A stretch of DNA of 64,000 nucleotides from JAWKTT01 sp041398965 (GTDB lineage: Bacteria > Planctomycetota > Planctomycetia > Planctomycetales > Planctomycetaceae): the NCBI GenBank assembly GCA_041398965.1, contig JAWKTT010000006.1:62001-126000 (forward strand), read 5' to 3'. Position 1 is the stretch's first letter; every line of letters starts with the position of its first letter. Below, in pieces: positions 18,882-28,137 of the stretch. The position numbers and the translations under genes are program-made. The notes under the pieces are model-generated. The model had not been told where the DNA came from. It saw only the letters and a program-made list of their open reading frames with translations, and made no database searches.

Positions 18882-20650
18882 GTGAGGGACCTGTGCATCC
18901 CGACGATACAAGTGTCGTCGCGGTTGGGGGTTCCCCCCGCAAATGCTTCGGCATCTTCGACCAGTCCCTTGACGACCAGATCAATCGGCTGCGACGCTGC
19001 GGAGAGGTATTCATTCAAGCGTTCGCGACCATAGAGGGTCTTTTCCTCTGACATCGCTTCAGTGATCCCATCGGTGAACGCGATGACAACATCCCCAGGT
19101 TCGATCGACACGGTGGCGGAGTTGTAGATTTGATCAGGGATAATCCCCAAGGGGAGCGACGACGCCTCTTGTCCGATCGGACGAACCGTCCCATCGTGCT
19201 TCCGCAGCATGGGGGCCGGATGACCCGCATTAACGATTGTCAGTTCATTCTTCTCGGCATTAAGGACCATGAGAAGAAAAGTAATAAAGCGATGCCCCAA
19301 ACCACTGGATGAGATTTCCTCGTTGAGCCCGGTGACGGCATCGGCGGGGGTTGGATTCGTGAGCAACTGAAACCGCGTGGACGAGTAGAGACGTGCCATC
19401 AACAGTGCAGCGGGAACACCCTTCCCCGCCACGTCTCCAATCGCCATGGCCATTCGACCATCGGGAAGCGAAACGTAATCGAAGTAGTCGCCACCCACAC
19501 GAAGTGCTGCTTCGTAATAGTCCGCAAAACGATAACCAGGAAACTTAGGCTTACTCTTAGGTAAGAAGCCTAATTGAATCTGTGTGGCGAAATCGAGGTC
19601 GCGCTCCATGTCTCGCTGTTCGACAAGAGCGGCGTACATCCGGGCGTTTTCGATGGCAAGAGCCGCCTGCGTGGCGACGGCGTCCAGCATGTCGAGGTCT
19701 TCCATCGTAAATTTCAGGTGTTCGTTTCGGGTAACGATCTGAATGACGCCAATCGCCTTACCACTATGATCGAGCAAGGGGACGCACATCATCGAACGAA
19801 TTCTCATCCGTGCCAGGCTTGTGCTGTTTCGGAATCGCGAATCGTCGAGGACGTCGGCACTGAGCAAAGCCTTTCCGCTTTCCATGGCCGCCTTCACGAC
19901 TGTCATGCTGACGGCGACGGCATCGCCTCCTTTGGTTGGAGTGCGAGACATCGTTGCCATCACCCGCAGGCGTCCGGTCTCTTTTTCTTCCAGCAGAATG
20001 AACCCCTGATCGGCATGAGGAAACGACGCGAAAAGTTTTTCAAGCGCGGTCGGCAGCAACTTGTCGATGCGAAGTTCGCCCCCCAGCGCTCGGGCGATGT
20101 CGAGCACTGCCTTCAACTTCATCTCGGGGTCCAGACTCGATCGGACATCGCCACTGCGACTCGAATCGAGTTCGTCGATCAACTGGGGGTCAAACGGAGG
20201 CTCGTTGAACGGTTCGGGGATAACGAATATCTGACTCTCTTCAAACGTCGCATCTGAGGCGATGGTACGTTTCAGCACATCATCCTCGGGGAGACTGGAT
20301 TTCCTGCCATCGAAATTGCTGGCGGTGGGAGTATCGGTTTCGTCATCCAGTGGGCTCGGCATTGTCGAACAGAACGCGAAGACCACTTCGGAGAGTCGAA
20401 TCTGATCCCCTTCGTTGAGCTTCGTCCGCCCCTCAAGAAGTTTTCCGTTGAGGTAAGTTCCGTTGCGACTGCGAAGGTCTTCGAGATGATAGATCCCGTG
20501 ATTCTCCAGAATCTGCGAGTGATGCCGACTGACTGCCGCGTTGTCGACAACGACCTGGCAATTGGGATGCCTTCCGATGATGCATCGTTCCCCAACCAGT
20601 GGAATGATCTCTCCCGGATTTGTTCCGCGAACTACAGTCAAAACGGCCAC
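18878..20650 (-). CDS. FHA-GAF-PP2C (SpoIIE/RsbU-type) regulatory phosphatase
   Basis: 590 residues from a GTG at 20650, which has a strong GAGGAGG six bases upstream and starts directly with the FHA domain; the frame reaches an ATG at 20701. The FHA domain (about 1-95) has GRHPNCQVVV, SRHHSQI and RNGTYLNG, the phosphothreonine-binding signature. A GAF domain (about 175-330) includes MCVPLLDHSGKAIGVIQIV. The PP2C/SpoIIE domain (about 345-590) contains VGGDYFDYV, AIGDVAGKGVPAAL, and FTDGITEA for metal binding. It would dephosphorylate a serine/threonine phosphoprotein, as in partner-switching systems, in response to a signal sensed by GAF or FHA. No anti-sigma factor is adjacent; the coupled downstream gene is a helicase. 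Confidence 0.9.
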   Translation of the reverse strand: MAVLTVVRGTNPGEIIPLVGERCIIGRHPNCQVVVDNAAVSRHHSQILENHGIYHLEDLRSRNGTYLNGKLLEGRTKLNEGDQIRLSEVVFAFCSTMPSPLDDETDTPTASNFDGRKSSLPEDDVLKRTIASDATFEESQIFVIPEPFNEPPFDPQLIDELDSSRSGDVRSSLDPEMKLKAVLDIARALGGELRIDKLLPTALEKLFASFPHADQGFILLEEKETGRLRVMATMSRTPTKGGDAVAVSMTVVKAAMESGKALLSADVLDDSRFRNSTSLARMRIRSMMCVPLLDHSGKAIGVIQIVTRNEHLKFTMEDLDMLDAVATQAALAIENARMYAALVEQRDMERDLDFATQIQLGFLPKSKPKFPGYRFADYYEAALRVGGDYFDYVSLPDGRMAMAIGDVAGKGVPAALLMARLYSSTRFQLLTNPTPADAVTGLNEEISSSGLGHRFITFLLMVLNAEKNELTIVNAGHPAPMLRKHDGTVRPIGQEASSLPLGIIPDQIYNSATVSIEPGDVVIAFTDGITEAMSEEKTLYGRERLNEYLSAASQPIDLVVKGLVEDAEAFAGGTPNRDDTCIVGMHRSLT

Positions 20651-20996
20651 GAAGCCCTCCTCGGCTCTCTTGTTCCCTGTCGACCTGACCGTCCGGCACA
20701 TCGAGTCAACAAATCGACCTGTCGACGTGAACTGTCGACCTGAACACTCCGGAGTGTCGCTGTCGATTCTATCGATGCCAGATTCCTCCGGTCAACAAGC
20801 TGTTGGGAAAGAACGCCAATCCAATCGAGAGATATCCAACTTTTCGAACCTCTTGGCCCCTCTCAATGTTGGCATGTTGACGACTCAGGGTGTACGATTC
20901 TCTTGTGTCATCGACCGACTGTCGAAACAATGGACTGCAACACCTTTCCGTCGTCGGAGTTCTTTCGGCGATCGCTCTCTTCTTTCGGAGCCGACC
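20651..20996. other. Divergent promoter region, no gene recognised
   Basis: 346 bases between the GTG-started phosphatase gene (minus) and the DUF1549 gene (plus). It is open in the frame of the DUF1549 ORF, but that upstream extension lacks a signal peptide or conserved domain, so it is treated as non-coding. No clear promoter could be assigned by eye. Confidence 0.5.
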
Positions 20997-22592
20997 ATGC
21001 GTGTGAGTTTCTTCAGCCGTGTTGTCATCACCCCACTGCTGTTAGGAGCGTGGTTCTTGTGGTCTTTCGCTGCGTCTCAGATTCATGCTCAGGGGAAGAA
21101 TAAACTCCCGGACATGTCGACTCCGCAAGCGAAGATGCGGTACATCCAGAGCATTCGCGACTCCTTCCCAGCCCTCAAAACGAGTACAAGCTACGATGCC
21201 GAAGACCTGAGTAAGTCGGTCGACCTTTACGTTGCCAAGGCGACGAGTTTGCCGTTTCGCCCGCTGGTCAGCGACGAAGTGTTCGCACGGCGGGTCTATC
21301 TGGACTTGACGGGTGTCGCCCCAGATCGAACGGTTTTGGCGAAGTTCGTGGCCGACAAGGATAAGAAAAAGCGGTCCGCGTTGATCGACGAACTCTTGGC
21401 GACCGATGCCTTCGCACGCAAGCAAGCTCGCTACTGGCGAAGCGTTATCTTCCACGAGTCTCCCGCTCCCCGCAATATGGTGAATCCGCAAGCGTTCGAA
21501 GACTGGCTCTATACCGAGTTCAAAAAAAATACCCCTTGGGACCTCATCGTTGCCGAAATGATTGCGGCCTCTCCAGACCGTGTTGCTGGACGGAAACCGC
21601 AGGACAATGGATGGAATCAGAATCACGGGCCAAACAACTTCATCCTCGCGAACGAGCGTAAGCCCGAGCAAATTGCCGCCGAGTCGGCCCGTATCTTTAT
21701 GGGGATCAGCATCGGATGTGCCGAGTGTCACGATCACCCGTTTGAAGACTGGAAACGAGAACAGTTTCACGAACTCGCCGCGTTCTATGCCCCTGGTAAG
21801 TATTTCATGACCGATCAGGATGACCTCTCGAAGAAGTCAGAAATGCAGGCGAGGTTCCTCTTAGGTGAGAAGCCCCCGGAGTATCTCAAAGGGGACCATC
21901 GCCGTGTCGCGATGGCGGGATATCTCATGTACAACCCGAAGAACTACTGGTTCGCCCGGGCCTATGTGAACCGCGTCTGGAGCGAGTTAATTGGAGATGG
22001 TTTTTATGCTGTCGACAGCCTCGGCCCCGATAAGGAAGTGCAGTATCAGTTTGTAGTGAATCGCCTGTCGGCTCAGTTTCGATTTAAGAGCTTCGATACC
22101 CGCTGGCTCTACAGCACCATTATGAACACCGACGCGTACCAGCGAGAAATCGCCACGATTGATAAGGACGCCGATCTCTTCACAGCCGTCCGCCCCACTC
22201 GTTTGCGGCCTTACGACGTTGCGGAAAGTCTGACGCATCTCTTCGGCGATATCGGGAAAACCCGTCAGGAAGTCTACACCGCCTTCGATCAGAATCCGTC
22301 CCGTCCACAGCGAGACTTGGAAGGCTCGATGCAGCAGGCACTCCTCTTAATGAACAACGCGACACTGCAACAAAAACTCGCGAATTCGCCGCTGTTAAAG
22401 GAATTGAAAGGGACGAAGTCCGATGAAAAGGCAATTCAAGAGGCCTTTATGACGGTCCTCGCCAGAACCCCCACTCCGGCAGAGACGGCACGCTACATCA
22501 GCCATATCAAACAGGCCGGAAACCGTAATGAAGCCTTGGAAGATATCGTTTGGGTGCTGGTGAACTCCGCCGAGTTCGTTACGCGGCGATGA
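20997..22592 (+). CDS. Exported DUF1549-family protein with DUF1553-like C-terminus
   Basis: 531 residues from the ATG at 20997, chosen because GGAG precedes it and a signal peptide follows (FFSRVVITPLLLGAWFLW ... IHAQG); the open frame starts far upstream at 20541. The DUF1549 region shows FARRVYLDLTGVAPDR, DELLATDAFARKQARYW and the CxxCH-like motif CAECHDHPFEDW. The C-terminal half shows FARAYVNRVWSELIGDGF and MNNATLQQKL, typical of DUF1553 but shorter than usual. There is no N-terminal cytochrome domain, unlike many relatives. It is followed 99 bases later by a DUF1501 gene, the standard planctomycete pairing, which suggests the two products act together outside the cytoplasm. Function is unknown. 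Confidence 0.88.
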   Translation: MRVSFFSRVVITPLLLGAWFLWSFAASQIHAQGKNKLPDMSTPQAKMRYIQSIRDSFPALKTSTSYDAEDLSKSVDLYVAKATSLPFRPLVSDEVFARRVYLDLTGVAPDRTVLAKFVADKDKKKRSALIDELLATDAFARKQARYWRSVIFHESPAPRNMVNPQAFEDWLYTEFKKNTPWDLIVAEMIAASPDRVAGRKPQDNGWNQNHGPNNFILANERKPEQIAAESARIFMGISIGCAECHDHPFEDWKREQFHELAAFYAPGKYFMTDQDDLSKKSEMQARFLLGEKPPEYLKGDHRRVAMAGYLMYNPKNYWFARAYVNRVWSELIGDGFYAVDSLGPDKEVQYQFVVNRLSAQFRFKSFDTRWLYSTIMNTDAYQREIATIDKDADLFTAVRPTRLRPYDVAESLTHLFGDIGKTRQEVYTAFDQNPSRPQRDLEGSMQQALLLMNNATLQQKLANSPLLKELKGTKSDEKAIQEAFMTVLARTPTPAETARYISHIKQAGNRNEALEDIVWVLVNSAEFVTRR

Positions 22593-22691
22593 TGCCTTTG
22601 ACGATAATGTTAGAGTCATGAGATACTAAGCTATCGTTCTAAATGAAGCATTGCGGGATTGAATCACTAAAATATTCGTAGGGACTCTGAC

Positions 22692-23984
22692 ATGTCTTCC
22701 GATAACTTGCTCAACGTGAATCTCGACTCGCAGGGTCACATCACGCGGCGTCAACTTGTGCAGCTTGCCGGGACTGGCTTTGCCACGCTCGGAGGGATGA
22801 GCTTGCTCGGGACATTGGGGCTGAACGCTGCCGAAGTGAAACGGCAACGAAAAGCCTGTATTTTTGTGTATCTCAACGGGGCCCCGAGTCAGCTGGAGAC
22901 ATGGGACCCGAAGCCCGGCACATCCAACGGCGGACCAACGAAGGGGATTAAGACGTCGATCCCCGGCGTCGACTTCGCCGAGTTCTGGCCACAGTTAGCC
23001 AAGTCGATGAAGGATGTTTCCGTCATTCGCAGCATGGCTGGAAAGGAAGCGGCTCACGAACGCGCCCGCTATCACCTGCACACCGGTCGCCGTCTCATTG
23101 GGGCGACGAAGTACCCCCACTTCGGAGCACTCACCGCCTATAAACTCGGCGATCCCGATTCGGACGTGCCGAATTTTATTAGCATCGGCAACACTCTGTC
23201 ATCTGGGTTCCTCGGGGTTAAAGTCGCCCCTTTCGTTGTCGATAAAGCGGGGAGTCTCCCACGCGATGTGACCGCCGGTGTCCCGGTCTCGCGAACCAAT
23301 CGTCGACTCTCGTTGCTCGAACAACAAGACGAAGACTTCGCACAGGCGGGTGCCTCAGCAATTGCTCATGAGCATCGCACGCTCTACTCGAAGGCGGCTC
23401 AACTGATGACGTCACAACGGCTCAGGGCGTTCACATTTGAAGGGGAGTCGGACGCGACGAAGGCCGCCTATGGCAACAACTCGTTCGGTCAGGGTTGCCT
23501 CGTCGCTCGACGTCTGGTCGAGTCGGGAGTCCCGTTTGTTGAAGTGCAACGCGGGGGCTGGGATATGCACCAGGAACTGTGGCAGAAGATGCCTTCAACC
23601 GCTGCGGAGGTCGACACCGGAGTCGCACAGCTGATTGCCGACCTGAAACAACGGGGCCTGCTCGATTCGACCCTTGTCGTCTGCTTTGGCGAGTTCGGAC
23701 GAACCCCCAAAATTAATAGCCGTGGCCCCAACGTCGGTCGCGACCATTGGGCGAGAAACTTCAATCTGCTGATGGCCGGTGCTGGGATTAAAGGGGGCGT
23801 CTGCATTGGCGAGACAAGTGCGAACGGGGAAGAGATCACCCGGCAACCCGTCTCGGTCGACGACTTCTTCCAGACGATGTGCCAAGCCCTGGGGATCGAC
23901 GCCGGCGAAGAACTCTACACCCCCGACGGCCGCCCCCTAAGAATCGTCGACGCCGGAACCCCGATTAAGGAATTGATCGGCTAA
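22692..23984 (+). CDS. DUF1501 family protein (alkaline-phosphatase-superfamily-like), exported
   Basis: 430 residues. The N-terminus TRRQLVQLAGTGFATLGG resembles a twin-arginine signal. Family landmarks include KACIFVYLNGAPSQLETWDP, KEAAHERARYHLHTGRR, GCLVARRLVESGVPFVEV, VCFGEFGRTPKIN and GRDHWARNFNLLMAGAGIKG. The arrangement resembles the sulfatase/phosphatase fold, but no confirmed activity is known to me for this family. It lies directly downstream of a DUF1549 gene on the same strand, the usual partner. The short 257-base space after it contains no recognised gene. Confidence 0.9.
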   Translation: MSSDNLLNVNLDSQGHITRRQLVQLAGTGFATLGGMSLLGTLGLNAAEVKRQRKACIFVYLNGAPSQLETWDPKPGTSNGGPTKGIKTSIPGVDFAEFWPQLAKSMKDVSVIRSMAGKEAAHERARYHLHTGRRLIGATKYPHFGALTAYKLGDPDSDVPNFISIGNTLSSGFLGVKVAPFVVDKAGSLPRDVTAGVPVSRTNRRLSLLEQQDEDFAQAGASAIAHEHRTLYSKAAQLMTSQRLRAFTFEGESDATKAAYGNNSFGQGCLVARRLVESGVPFVEVQRGGWDMHQELWQKMPSTAAEVDTGVAQLIADLKQRGLLDSTLVVCFGEFGRTPKINSRGPNVGRDHWARNFNLLMAGAGIKGGVCIGETSANGEEITRQPVSVDDFFQTMCQALGIDAGEELYTPDGRPLRIVDAGTPIKELIG

Positions 23985-24241
23985 GCGGTCGCTAACGAAC
24001 GAGTGTCAGAACGATTGTACAAGAATCGAGAAGGATTTTTGTTGACAATTTGAGATCGGGCATGGAAGACATTAAATCTCTGTGAAACTTGGGTGGGGTT
24101 GCGTGTGATGTTCACGGTTCTGGTGTATTTGAAGAGCCGGTTTTAAACGGAAGTTCTTCCGCCGGCAACATCCGGGGTTGGAGCTTGTTTCTGCTGAGGT
24201 TCTCGCTCAGGTCGCTTTAATCACTTTCGGGAGATGGTCTC

Positions 24242-25279
24242 ATGCTGCGCTTTCCTCGTGCACGATGGACAATTGTGTTGTTCGGTTGGCTCTCGATGGG
24301 ACTGTTGAGCCCTTTGGTTCACGGAGAAGAAGCGGTTTCGCCCCCGAAGGAAGTGCCGGAGGCAGCGAAGGGCGATGCCAAGCCCCCAATGCAGAACATC
24401 CCCTGGCTAGACCTGCGTCCCGGTAAGGGGGACGGGATGACAGCGGAAGAGGAAACAGCCCTCAGGAACGAAGTTGCACGGCTGGAGTCACAGGCGCGCC
24501 TCGTCCCCGGTTTCAAGACCTGGAATGCCCCCTCCCTCTGGAATGCAAATGGAAAAGTCATTGGAAAGCATCGAGTCATCGGCCATTTGGAAACAGACTT
24601 AGGTAATCGTCCTGAACTTAAAAAGAAGTTTGAAAATGCTCGCTATGATGATGAATTCTCTAGAACTCTCATTGTCTCAGGCGACGATTGTGAGTTGGTG
24701 GACTTGAAGGGGGCAATTATCATTACCAGTGGCTCGGTCATTGCGGACAGCGTTTCGGATTGCTTAGTGTATGCAAAAGGGGCAATTACCGTTGTTGATG
24801 GTAATCGGAGCTTACTTTGTGCGGAGTGTCCTATCAAAGTGGTCAAGGGAAAAGAACTTATACTAGCGTCCTCTGCTGTGGTCAGAGTCGTTGGCGGAAC
24901 GGGAAACATCATCGTCAATACGCCACCTCCAACCGACGAGTATGACTCGTTGGGAAATTATAGAAACAGGAATATGAACCCTGCTGCAAGTTTACATAAT
25001 AATGCGAAGATTTCTCTGGCGCCAAGTCGGACGATTGTCTATCTCCCCAAAGACTATCGATTTGGATCAACGGTCGATGGGAAGGGGGTGCCACTCACTC
25101 ACTACCGTGATCCAGATCGTCAACGATTCCACGTGGTGGGTGATGAAATCACAAATCCTGATGGCGTGGTGATTCCTGCTCTAGTTGGCTGGCGGATAGA
25201 ATGGCATCCGTCTGTTGACTCGTGGTGGGATTTCTTGATCCTTACTAAAGGGGACCAGTCCGCGATTCTCGTTTACTGA
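24242..25279 (+). CDS. Exported protein of unknown function with beta-helix-like repeats
   Basis: 345 residues. A signal peptide is clear (TIVLFGWLSMGLLSPLVHG) and the start has GGAGA nearby. Residues about 135-225 form short strands separated by turns at regular intervals (TLIVSGDDCELVDLKGAI, IITSGSVIADSVSDCLVYAK, ITVVDGNRSLLCAECPIKVV), which suggests a right-handed beta-helix or beta-roll. The C-terminal part (TIVYLPKDYRFGSTVDGKG) is not recognised. Codon use from about 24600 onward is noticeably more AT-rich than in neighbouring genes, and the gene lies beside a broken transposase. It may therefore have been acquired horizontally. No function is proposed. Confidence 0.7.
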   Translation: MLRFPRARWTIVLFGWLSMGLLSPLVHGEEAVSPPKEVPEAAKGDAKPPMQNIPWLDLRPGKGDGMTAEEETALRNEVARLESQARLVPGFKTWNAPSLWNANGKVIGKHRVIGHLETDLGNRPELKKKFENARYDDEFSRTLIVSGDDCELVDLKGAIIITSGSVIADSVSDCLVYAKGAITVVDGNRSLLCAECPIKVVKGKELILASSAVVRVVGGTGNIIVNTPPPTDEYDSLGNYRNRNMNPAASLHNNAKISLAPSRTIVYLPKDYRFGSTVDGKGVPLTHYRDPDRQRFHVVGDEITNPDGVVIPALVGWRIEWHPSVDSWWDFLILTKGDQSAILVY

Positions 25280-25401
25280 CTTGTATAGTGGCGTAAATGT
25301 GTCTAATCAATTTCATTAGAACGGTGTGTTTCACGTCAACAAGGAAATAGTGATGGTTAGAATGTTGGAAGTTCTGTGGCGACTCGTCGTGGGTAAGGAT
25401 T

Positions 25402-25423
25402 CTCGCCATAATAACATGGCGAG
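25402..25423 (-). terminator. Hairpin directly after the ISAzo13-type transposase stop
   Basis: CTCGCCAT and ATGGCGAG form a perfect 8-bp stem with a six-base loop, touching the transposase stop codon at 25424-25426. No T-run follows, so terminator function is uncertain; it could also belong to the element's end. Confidence 0.4.
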
Positions 25424-26651
25424 TTATGAGCGTGGGCGGGGGTGGAGTTCATAATTCCATACGCCGTGATATTTATGGCGTTTAATAGAACAGCCCGCAA
25501 GCTCTGCATCGGACACGGTTCGGCCCTTTTCGTAGGTCTGTTCGTCGAGCCAAGCGTGGACTTCCAGACCCGTTTCGGTGGTGGTCGCGCCGATGGACTC
25601 GACCACGGCTTCCTGAGTCTCCAGGGGAGCGCCGCGCCAGGTGCGGGTGATGTGGCAGAACAGGCGGTGCTCGATCTTATTCCATTGACTGGTCCCGGGC
25701 GGGCTTTGTGACTTTGTCCGCGCGACGCGGAACGGCAGACCTCGATGATCCATCCCGTTTCGTCCGCGAACTTTTGCAGTTCGACTTTCCACAGCCGGCT
25801 GCGTGCGCTGTTACTGCCGCCGCTGTCTGCGGTGACTAGCAGACGCTTGGAATTCGTATAGCGCTCTCGACCGAGCTCCTGCCACAAGCGGCGAATCGAG
25901 GCTTCAGCGAACTCGGCAGTATCATGGCTGTTGCCCACGGACAAGGCTGCGTTGTTGGCGTGAATGTCGTACACTCCATGCGGGACTGCCTTGCCCAGTT
26001 GCGGGTCGGGAAAGTCGTGCGTGTTCACCTCGGCGGGTTGGCCTTTGGGGCGATACGTTGTCGTGGAATTCTCCAAGTTTCCCAGCACTTCCTTCTTTTT
26101 CGTCTCCACCGAAACTGCTGGTTCACCGCGACGTTTGCAGGCTGTCACCCGCTCGGCAATATGACGACATTGGCCGTCCCGGTCCGGATGCTGGCGACCT
26201 TCCCGAGTCTTCCGGTTTGTCTGCAGGCGATAACCCAGTTGCACCAGCATCCGCCGGACCGATGTCGGGCTCACCTGATATCCCTGTCCCTGCAACGTGG
26301 TACTTTGAATCGTCCAACGCAGCGGACTCGTCGGGGCTCCACGCGTCGTCGGCTCGATCAGCCGTTCGAGCGCCCCCAACAAATCCGGCTGCTTCACGGT
26401 GTGCGATTTGCGTTCGCCGCCAGGTCGTCGCTGACGATTACCCGGCAAGGGCTCAGGATCATCCAGTTCACGCAACCCCGTCCGAATCGTCATCGGCGAC
26501 AAGCCCGTCGCCCGCGAAACCGCAGCAATCCCCCGTGCCCCAACGCCCGAGCCTCAAGCGCCGCCCACCGCCGCCGACCCCGCTCATCCAGGTCGTCCAA
26601 AAGCTGACGATACTTGCCCTCAATGGCCCGAACTACCGTTGCATTATGCAT
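25424..26651 (-). pseudogene. ISAzo13-family transposase, broken by two frame disruptions
   Basis: The reading can be followed through three frames. The N-terminus starts MHNATVVRAIEGKYRQLLDD and runs to LEARALGHGG, where the frame is lost at a run of five C (plus strand 26530-26534) and resumes as SPMTIRTGLRELDDPEPLP. The central part is conserved (VEPTTRGAPTSPLRW, VSVETKKKEVLG, HDFPDPQLGKAVPHGVYD, LLVTADSGGSNSARSRLWK). After GWIIEVC a 26-base insertion (25703-25728) shifts the frame, and the C-terminus continues as PPGTSQWNKIEHRLFCHITR to the stop at 25424. Intact relatives join IEVC directly to RFPPGTS-type sequence. Terminal inverted repeats were not identified. The element is probably inactive unless the shifts are sequencing errors. 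Confidence 0.87.
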
Positions 26652-26796
26652 CCGTGTATCATCACAAACTCATGCTATCTCAGCAACCCCATTTCGCCAG
26701 TTTATTTCGGCGCGATCCCTAAGTGTCTTTCGATCGCAAGTCGCCGAGTACCGTCGTCGAGAAACGTGCCGTCGTGTAAGAATACTAATTCAACGA

Positions 26797-27033
26797 GTGA
26801 TTCCCTTGGTTGAACTCTTTGCCCAGTTGTTTGAGAGGATTGTCGACGTCATTCGCTGCCGCGGATTGTGGTGTGGCATAGGTCTCGGGCTATCGGCCTA
26901 TCTCATCGCCTTAGTCTGGTACGCGAAAACATCCCAAACCCGCTACCCCATCCTGCTGCTCGTCGCCGGCACGGTATGGATCGTTGTCACCGTGACCGTC
27001 TACGCAACTTCAATACTCCCCACACCACCCTAA
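26797..27033 (+). CDS. Possible small two-helix membrane protein
   Basis: A GTG at 26797 would give 78 residues with two hydrophobic segments, GIGLGLSAYLIALVWYA and ILLLVAGTVWIVVTVTVYA. Third codon positions are G/C-rich in the membrane part, which favours real coding. The same frame stays open back to 26614, but that portion overlaps the transposase remnant and reads implausibly. No family is recognised and the ribosome site is weak. It may be the tail of a gene interrupted by the neighbouring insertion sequence. Confidence 0.4.
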   Translation: MIPLVELFAQLFERIVDVIRCRGLWCGIGLGLSAYLIALVWYAKTSQTRYPILLLVAGTVWIVVTVTVYATSILPTPP

Positions 27034-27104
27034 TACTCCCCGCGGCCCTCGCCGTTAACCGCTCTGGCGGCGGTTGCATGACAGAGATAGCTCGTGGTTG
27101 AGTC

Positions 27105-28106
27105 TTAATACCAGAGGGACTTGTTAACGACGTTGATTAAGGGGCTGCCTTGGGTGAAGTGGTGGATGTTTTCCAGGAGGGTGGTGGTGTGGCGTTCGGT
27201 GATGCGGGGGGAGGCGGCGGCGATGTGGGGGGTGATGAGGACGTTCTCCATGCCCCAGAGCGGGTGCTCGGGGGGGAGGGGTTCGGTCTCGAAGACATCA
27301 AGAGCAGCCCCGGCGATGGTGCCGGTCTGAAGTGCTTTGGTTAAATCATGCAGTGAGACGATGGCACCACGACCGATGTTGATGAGCACAGCCGATCGCT
27401 TCATCTGTTGGAAGCGAGCCATCGAAAACATCCCCGCTGTTTCCGGTGTGTGTGGAGCGGCGATGACCACATAATCACTTTGAGAGAGGAGTTTGTCCAA
27501 GTGATCGAGGTTCCACACAGGGAGTTTGAGGTCGGCCACTTCTTGGACCTGTGGATCGACGGCAAGCAGTTTCATCCCGAAGGCGGCGGCTCGGCGGCAG
27601 ACCTCGCTGCCGATCGCCCCGACTCCCACGACGCCGAGAGTACAGTCGGAAAGGTGTTGATGCTGTCGGTCAATTTCGCTCATCACCCCCGGCCCGGCAG
27701 CATAGCTACTTCGCGAAAGTTCTCCACCAATCGGTTCCCAGTGACGCCGTATTTGTTGACGCAAATAGAGATGCAGGTTGCGGGCAAAGGTAAGAATATA
27801 GCCCATCACATGGTCTGCAATGACATCACTAAATATCCCCCGCATATTTGTGAGTGTTAAGGGATGTGCGATGAGTTCGGGGAAAAGGTAATGTTCGAGA
27901 CTGGCCGTCGGGGACTGCACCCAGCGAATCGATTGAGTACGTCGCAGAAGTGCCGGAGTGAGTTTGCCAAAGAAGGCGTCAGCATCGACGATTTCCTGCT
28001 CGGCGACCTCGAGTGATTGAGCGTTGATTACGATCATCGATCCGGCAGCGGTGACGACACGCTCGAGCCGCAGAGTATCGATCGGCGGGTAGATAACGAG
28101 TTTCAT
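27105..28106 (-). CDS. D-2-hydroxyacid dehydrogenase (NAD-dependent)
   Basis: 333-residue cytoplasmic oxidoreductase of the D-isomer-specific 2-hydroxyacid dehydrogenase family. The NAD-binding Rossmann motif is LGVVGVGAIGSEVCRRA at about 155-172, followed by the acidic residue of LLAVDPQ. Catalytic Arg lies in VLINIGRGAIV, Glu in ALDVFETEPLP and His in VLITPHIAAAS. It reduces a 2-keto acid to the D-hydroxy acid or the reverse; the substrate is not predictable. It stands alone, 31 bases downstream of the minus-strand sigma-factor gene, and could be co-transcribed with it. Confidence 0.92.
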   Translation of the reverse strand: MKLVIYPPIDTLRLERVVTAAGSMIVINAQSLEVAEQEIVDADAFFGKLTPALLRRTQSIRWVQSPTASLEHYLFPELIAHPLTLTNMRGIFSDVIADHVMGYILTFARNLHLYLRQQIRRHWEPIGGELSRSSYAAGPGVMSEIDRQHQHLSDCTLGVVGVGAIGSEVCRRAAAFGMKLLAVDPQVQEVADLKLPVWNLDHLDKLLSQSDYVVIAAPHTPETAGMFSMARFQQMKRSAVLINIGRGAIVSLHDLTKALQTGTIAGAALDVFETEPLPPEHPLWGMENVLITPHIAAASPRITERHTTTLLENIHHFTQGSPLINVVNKSLWY

Positions 28107-28137
28107 GCGACGTGGTCCCCATCAGTTGTCGACATCG

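Noticed and set aside
20541..20996. Upstream extension of the DUF1549 ORF by 152 codons
   Set aside because: The extension overlaps the divergent phosphatase gene, has no family similarity, and would bury the signal peptide that begins at 20997.
22692..23984. Annotating the DUF1501 protein as a sulfatase
   Set aside because: The sulfatase Cys/Ser-x-Pro-x-Arg signature is not present; only the general family landmarks support a fold relationship.
24042..24077. TTGACA at 24042 with ATTAAAT at 24071 as a promoter of the beta-helix-like gene
   Set aside because: The spacing of 23 bases or more is too long for a normal sigma-70-type promoter.
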